Positions 59,636 through 64,000 of a stretch of DNA of 64,000 nucleotides are shown piece after piece (position 1 is the stretch's first letter; every line of letters begins with the position of its first letter). Position numbers and translations under genes: made by a program. The DNA is from Cephalotus follicularis (Eukaryota; Streptophyta; Magnoliopsida; Oxalidales; Cephalotaceae): the NCBI GenBank assembly GCA_001972305.1, contig BDDD01001651.1:241300-305299 (forward strand), read 5' to 3'. The notes under the pieces are model-generated. The model was not told where the DNA came from. It was given only the letters and a program-made list of their open reading frames with translations, and ran no database searches.

Positions 59636-59868
59636 AGGCTGGTGAGCCCGACTGGGGAGAATTCCGCCGAGCAGGTGAACCCAAGGGGCGAATACCGCGA
59701 GGCAGGTGATCCTCGGGCGAATCCGCTAATGGTGAATCTAAAGGTGAATTCCGCCAGAGCTGGTGATCCACAGGGTGAACCGTCAGAGCAGGTGAGCAAA
59801 GGGCGAATTCCGCTCGGCAGGTGAACCCGGAGGAGAATTCCGCGGGCAGGTGAGCCTAAAGGTGAACC
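59636..59868 (+). repeat. Imperfect GCAGGTGA...GAATTCCGC repeats in the LTR
   Basis: About seven degenerate units of 30-37 bp, each with AGGTGA(A/G)CC, a G-rich step and GAATTCCGC or a variant. The same array recurs at 63656-63888 in the next LTR copy with few differences. Confidence 0.8.
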
Positions 59869-60411
59869 ATGTATAATGACCGGACTAGACTCCTCTGTGC
59901 TATGATTTTTATTTATGATTCGAGTAGAGTAGTCCGAGGATAAAAGCATGATGATGATTATGTCTGAATTATGATTTGTATTTATGTATATTTATTATTA
60001 TTTTTCTCCTCTGTTTGCATTGTTTGTTCCTTTGGTATGTGCCCGTGTATGGGGTGACCTACACAACCCTCAGGGTTGCTGACCCATTCTTTTGAATGGG
60101 CCAGGTACAGGAACAGGTATTGGAGGCACATCGCAGCAGCGGCAAGGATAAAGAGTACAGTAAGTTTCTCCTCCTCGACTGTGCGCTTCCATGGACAAGT
60201 GACAGAAAATAAATTATGTATTTATTTTATTCTGGTTCATAGTAAAATGTAATTTGTATTATTCGAACTGGGTCTGTAATCCACACATTAAATAAAAGAC
60301 TTTGATTATGATTTATTTAAGTTTTTAATTTTTATGGAAATTATTGATATTAATTGTACGGATTGCCACGTGTCGATTCGTGGGGGCCATCCCACGTTTC
60401 GGGGCGTGACA

Positions 60412-60695
60412 ATAGGTCTCATCTTAGCTTCAACTAAGGCGAAGTATAGTTTATAATCTAAGTTTGGCCACTCTTCTAGCGCCAAAAGTTTAAATGTTTC
60501 AACTTGCTTGCTATCTCAGCGCCAAGGTGATTCATCCGTGTGAGTGGGTCGAATCAAGCTTAGTGGCATCTTTACAAGGATGTATCTAATAAAATAACCA
60601 TTCCATAACAAGCCATATATAATAGCATTATGAATGATTTAATAATTTATCAAAGTCATCATATAAATTAAACAAAATAATCACAAATACAAGTA
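60412..60695 (-). mobile_element. Copia 3' untranslated segment
   Basis: Non-coding sequence between the RNase H stop and the solo LTR insertion, on the Copia element's coding strand (minus). Confidence 0.5.
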
Positions 60696-61525
60696 TCAAA
60701 TCCTACATAACCCCATGCTTCTAGCATGAGAAAGAAACGCATCTCTAGTAATAGGCGTAGTTAAGGGATCAACCATCATCATGCCAGTAGAGATATGATG
60801 TAAGATCACCTTACCATGTGCTACCATGTCTCGAATAAAACGATAACGAACATCAATATATTTTGTCTTCCCATGGTACTTAGGATCCCTAACATATGCC
60901 AATGCAGTTGTACTATCATAATACATAAGAACAGGCCCCGTGGAATGGGCTGTTACTTCTAACAGCTGTAAGAATCTCCTCAGCCACACAGCCTCCTAAA
61001 CAGCTGCTGAACAGGCCATATATTCTGCCTCTATAATAGAAAGGGCAACATAAGTTTGCTTCTTACAGCATCAAGAGATAGCACCAGTATCACCAAGTAT
61101 AAAATCATACCCTGATGTGGACTTTCACTCATCTCTGCCACTAGACCAATCAGCACTGTTATAACCTCTCATTCTTAAGTCACCCCCATGATAACATAAG
61201 ACTAGATCAGATGTACCACCAAGGTATCGAAGTATTCTCTTAACAGTTATCCAATGAGCTTCCCCAGGATTACTCTGATAACAGCTGACCATGCAAACTG
61301 CATAACAAATGTCAGGTCGTGTACACATCATAGCATACATCAGACTTCCTACAACAACTACATATGGTACTTTAGACATATGATTCATTTCTTCATTATT
61401 CTTAGGAAATTGATCTAAGCTCAAAACACATCCTTTTTCCATTTGGGTATCAGTAGGTTTAGAGTTATGCATGCGGAAGCGTTCAATGATCTTCTTAATG
61501 TAAGTCTCTTGAGACAAACCTACAT
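60696..61525 (-). pseudogene. Copia reverse transcriptase/RNase H C-terminal part, broken
   Basis: 61517-61125 gives GLSQETYIKKIIERF, then VGSLMYAMMCTRPDICYAV and RYLGGTSDLVLCYHG, motifs of the end of Copia reverse transcriptase and the connection. 60989-60696 gives LMYYDSTTALAYVRDP and KYIDVRYRFIRDMV, typical of Copia RNase H near the polyprotein end. A stop after the GRDE residues and shifts between 60990 and 61124 break the frame. The reading is cut at 61525 by the next LTR. Confidence 0.88.
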
Positions 61526-64000
61526 GTAAGAGCCCTAAATATTATAAAATATTATTATTGGGCCTTGTAATTATTTTCCCACTTTTTGGGCTGGACCCGA
61601 ATTTATAACGTATTTATTTGGGCCTTAATGGGGTGTAAATTATAATCTCAGGCTTAAGGGTTATTTTTATTGGGCCAAGATTAACATTGCATATGGTTAT
61701 TGGACTTAAAAAAAATTTAAAAAAGAAAAGACTATTGAAGATGGTGGCCCAAGCCCGAAGAATGGCCTGCATTCCTTGGAATTTCATGAAAATTCTAGAG
61801 CCATCTGTTGGTCACTATAAAAGGACAGAGGTGGCCATGAAATAAGCTTTAGCATTTCTCATATGCTCTGGTGCTAGAAAATTCGAGAGAAGTGAGGAAG
61901 TAAAAGTGGGGACCGGCTGTTGGGAAAAGGAGAAGAAGAAGACAAGAGGAGGTCCCTGCTTCAATCTTTAAATACCCACTTTGAAGGAGTAAAAGGAAGG
62001 AGAGCAAGAGTAAAGGAAAGAGACGATTGGAAAGTGTGGGAGTCCTCGGCAAGGAAGGAAGTCCAGCAATTAGGGAGAAAGTAGGCCATCTTCGTTTTCA
62101 ACCACCTCCAGGTAGGTTGCTCTATACCTGAGTGCCTACCAGCATATGTATATATGTAGTTATCTAGTGTGTTTTATTGCTTGTCTGCCGTGTGTGTATG
62201 GATTGATGTTTGACTTCTCTGTGTTTATTGTCTGCTTCATTAATTACTGGAATTAAGTGTGTAAGGTAGGATTTATATTAAAGTGTTCATAGGCAGCGCA
62301 CAACTCGTGATGTTTGTGTATGAGATGAGTGTATTTCATCCCTGGCCTGCATTCTCTATACGCACAAACAGTGCTTGTCGCAAGAGAACGCCATGAGTGT
62401 CAAAGCCGTGATGAGTTGAGCTCCTCTGACCATTTGTCCATGCATGGTGAGATGTCGGAGCTCCTCGCCGGTCAGCGCTGAACCTCCCCCTCGGCGCTGG
62501 CGTGACCATGCAATACGTCCAGGCGTGCCCAACAACGCCTGAACATCCCTACGGGCCTGAGCAGAGCTCCTCCGCCAATACTGGGGAGCCAAACGCCGAG
62601 ATGATGATATGCCTGGGATGCCAAGGAGAGATGCCAGAGGCGCTGGGGTGAGATATCCGAGGAGCCATGCGCCTGTGGTGCCAAGCCGAGGAGACAAGCC
62701 AGAGCTGCCATGGTGGATGTCGAGCTTCATTGGTTTAATGCTGAGCTGCCAGAGTTGGATACGGAGCTCCTCTGCCCATGCCCGAGCTCCCAAGGCTGTA
62801 TTGTCACCATACCAAACAGCCTTGATGTCTAGCTCCATTGCAGGACGAACTTCCATGGCGACAGAGATGTTACACTGAGCTCCTCTGCTCTGCCATGGCG
62901 TTATGCAGAGATGCCACCTCTTCTCAGCCATGATGTCAAAGGCCATAGTGCAGAGCCGACATGCTGAAGGTGTGCTGGGCCACTCACTGCCCACTGCCAT
63001 GTTCGAGCAGTCCAGCGCAGGGCTCACATGTCCGAGGAGCCATTGCTGTGGCGTCCGAGGTCATTGACGCAGGCACCATCCTCGGCCATAGCTCTTCAAT
63101 GGGTTTCGCATGAGCCTCGTGCATGCTAGAAAGGGAGGAATCCCACTAGAAGTACTGAGGCGAGCTCGACGCTAAGGCGCCGAGATGCCACGGGTAGTCG
63201 CCATGGTGCAGTGTTGGAGCCGAGAAGACTCACACTCCTGGACACGCCCTTTACGAAGCCAGATTACACCGGGAACGCATTAAGAGGAAGACAGTACGCC
63301 TGGGTATTACATGCGTCCTCTGGCAAGTATTTTTTTTAAGGAGAAACAGTTACCTCGCATGCGTCCTCAGCCGTGATTGTGCATGATATTTACCTGCATG
63401 CGCCAGAGGAGATGAGAGATTGATAAGTGTAAGACATACGTCCTCGGGCAAAGGTTTTAAAGGACAAATAGACACTTTTCATGTGTGCATGCATGTGTTT
63501 CAAGGATTGGAAGTAGGCAACACGCGAATGCGCTACGCATATGTGGATTATAATATAGGAAATGCTATGCGTACCCTAGTTGGACTTACAGATTGGACCA
63601 TAAATGTTAAAGAAAATGAATAGAATTGGTAAAGGAAGTTTAAGGATAATACTAGGCTGGTGAGCCCGACTGGGGAGAATTCCGCCGAGCAGGTAAACCC
63701 AAAGGGGTGAATACCGCGAGGCAGGTGATCCTCGGGCGAATCCGCTAGTGGTGAACCTAAAGGTGAATTCCGCCAGAGCTGGTGATCCAAAGGGTGAACC
63801 GTCAGAGCAGGTGAGCAAAGGGCGAATTCCGCTCGGCAGGTGAACCCGGAGGAGAATTCCGCGGGCAGGTGAGCCTAAAGGTGAGCCATGTATATTGACT
63901 AGACCATAGGATGTTCGGACTAGACTCCTCCATGATATGATTGTTATGTATGATTCGAGTAGAGTAGTCCGAGAATAAATGATGATGATGATGATAATTA
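61526..64000 (+). mobile_element. Second copy of the large LTR, running off the window
   Basis: It starts TGTAAGAGCCCTAAATATT and follows the copy at 57588 through the promoter region (to about 62130), then diverges strongly (62300-63500), then is nearly identical again from about 63600 to the window end. It inserted into the Copia reverse transcriptase gene; the flank is CTACA (61521-61525). The long minus-strand frame at 62356-63027 shows no domain. The end is not in the window, so it could be a solo LTR or a full element. Confidence 0.85.
63656..63888 (+). repeat. GAATTCCGC-type repeat array, second copy
   Basis: Same order and near-identical sequence to 59636-59868. Confidence 0.85.

Larger units (their letters stand above)
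57588..60411 (+). mobile_element. Large solo LTR with perfect 5-bp target duplication
   Basis: It starts TGTAAGATATATTTATTGGG and ends CACGTTTCGGGGCGTGACA, flanked by ATAGG on both sides (57583-57587 and 60412-60416). It is 2,824 bp with no protein domains. A TATA-like GTATATATAAGGAC near 57864 marks the promoter, so orientation is plus. A GC-rich leader (58440-59560) and an array of imperfect repeats (59636-59868) follow. Minus-strand frames of 186 and 216 codons in the leader are low-complexity and not conserved in the second copy at 61526, so I do not call them genes. Confidence 0.9.

Noticed and set aside
60412-61525. Internal region of a complete element bounded by the LTRs at 57588 and 61526
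   Set aside because: The Copia coding runs on the minus strand while the LTRs are in plus orientation; the first LTR has its own ATAGG duplication, and the second interrupts the reverse transcriptase gene. They are separate insertions into a Copia element.
62356-63027. Minus-strand 223-codon frame
   Set aside because: Lies in the divergent leader of the second LTR copy and shares no protein similarity with the frames of the first copy.

Overview
The window looks like nuclear DNA of a flowering plant, probably a eudicot. It is AT-rich, it has one spliced plant transcription-factor gene with canonical introns, and most of the rest is plant transposable elements: Copia and Gypsy retrotransposons, many solo LTRs, two hAT families, Mutator-type short elements, a LINE tail and a TRIM. 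No bacterial, organellar, rRNA, CRISPR or operon-like structure was seen. The species cannot be named from the sequence alone.

Layout. Bases 1-2044 are the end of a Copia-type LTR that abuts (and probably inserted into) a GC-rich LTR (2045-4111). That LTR was itself hit by a 1.2-kb Mutator-like element carrying a captured DUF4283 gene fragment. A second Mutator-type MITE lies at 4237-4861, followed by about 4.5 kb of AT-rich spacer. Bases 9440-17836 hold three large solo LTRs of related families. Two were inserted only 20 bp apart and the third is nested in the second; two have perfect 5-bp target duplications and the nested one an imperfect pair. Bases 17946-23360 are one short-family LTR split by a hAT transposase gene that is fused end to end to a truncated Copia gag and its 5' LTR. 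Three more LTRs of that short family lie at 23979-24511, 28666-29246 and 29502-29979. A tandemly duplicated MITE region is at 30151-31037.

The only gene judged intact and functional is at 32967-34507+. It is a four-exon class II HD-Zip gene closely resembling HAT14 (357 residues), with an EAR-type repressor motif, a homeodomain, a leucine zipper and a CPSCE motif. Downstream, 36820-46877 is a decayed Tat-type Gypsy retrotransposon on the minus strand. It contains a 3.1-kb hAT element (38052-41148) with matching ends and a perfect 8-bp target duplication, plus a Copia LTR (41590-42690). A faint degraded gene lies near 48855-49990. It is followed by a TRIM-like element with an initiator-Met primer site (53005-53251), a 5'-truncated LINE with a 14-bp target duplication (53809-54479) and a long inverted repeat (54843-55900). 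The end of the window is a Copia 3' part on the minus strand, disrupted by two copies of a large GC-rich LTR (57588-60411 and 61526 to the end).

The genes do not form a pathway. The window is a record of layered insertions around one transcription-factor gene, and flanking duplications allow much of the relative order to be read. I saw no sign of a new cellular system. The strongest leads are the DUF4283-carrying Mutator-like element with its paralogous empty site, the hAT-Copia fusion, the possibly still mobile hAT element, and the LTR family whose leader is far more variable than its ends.
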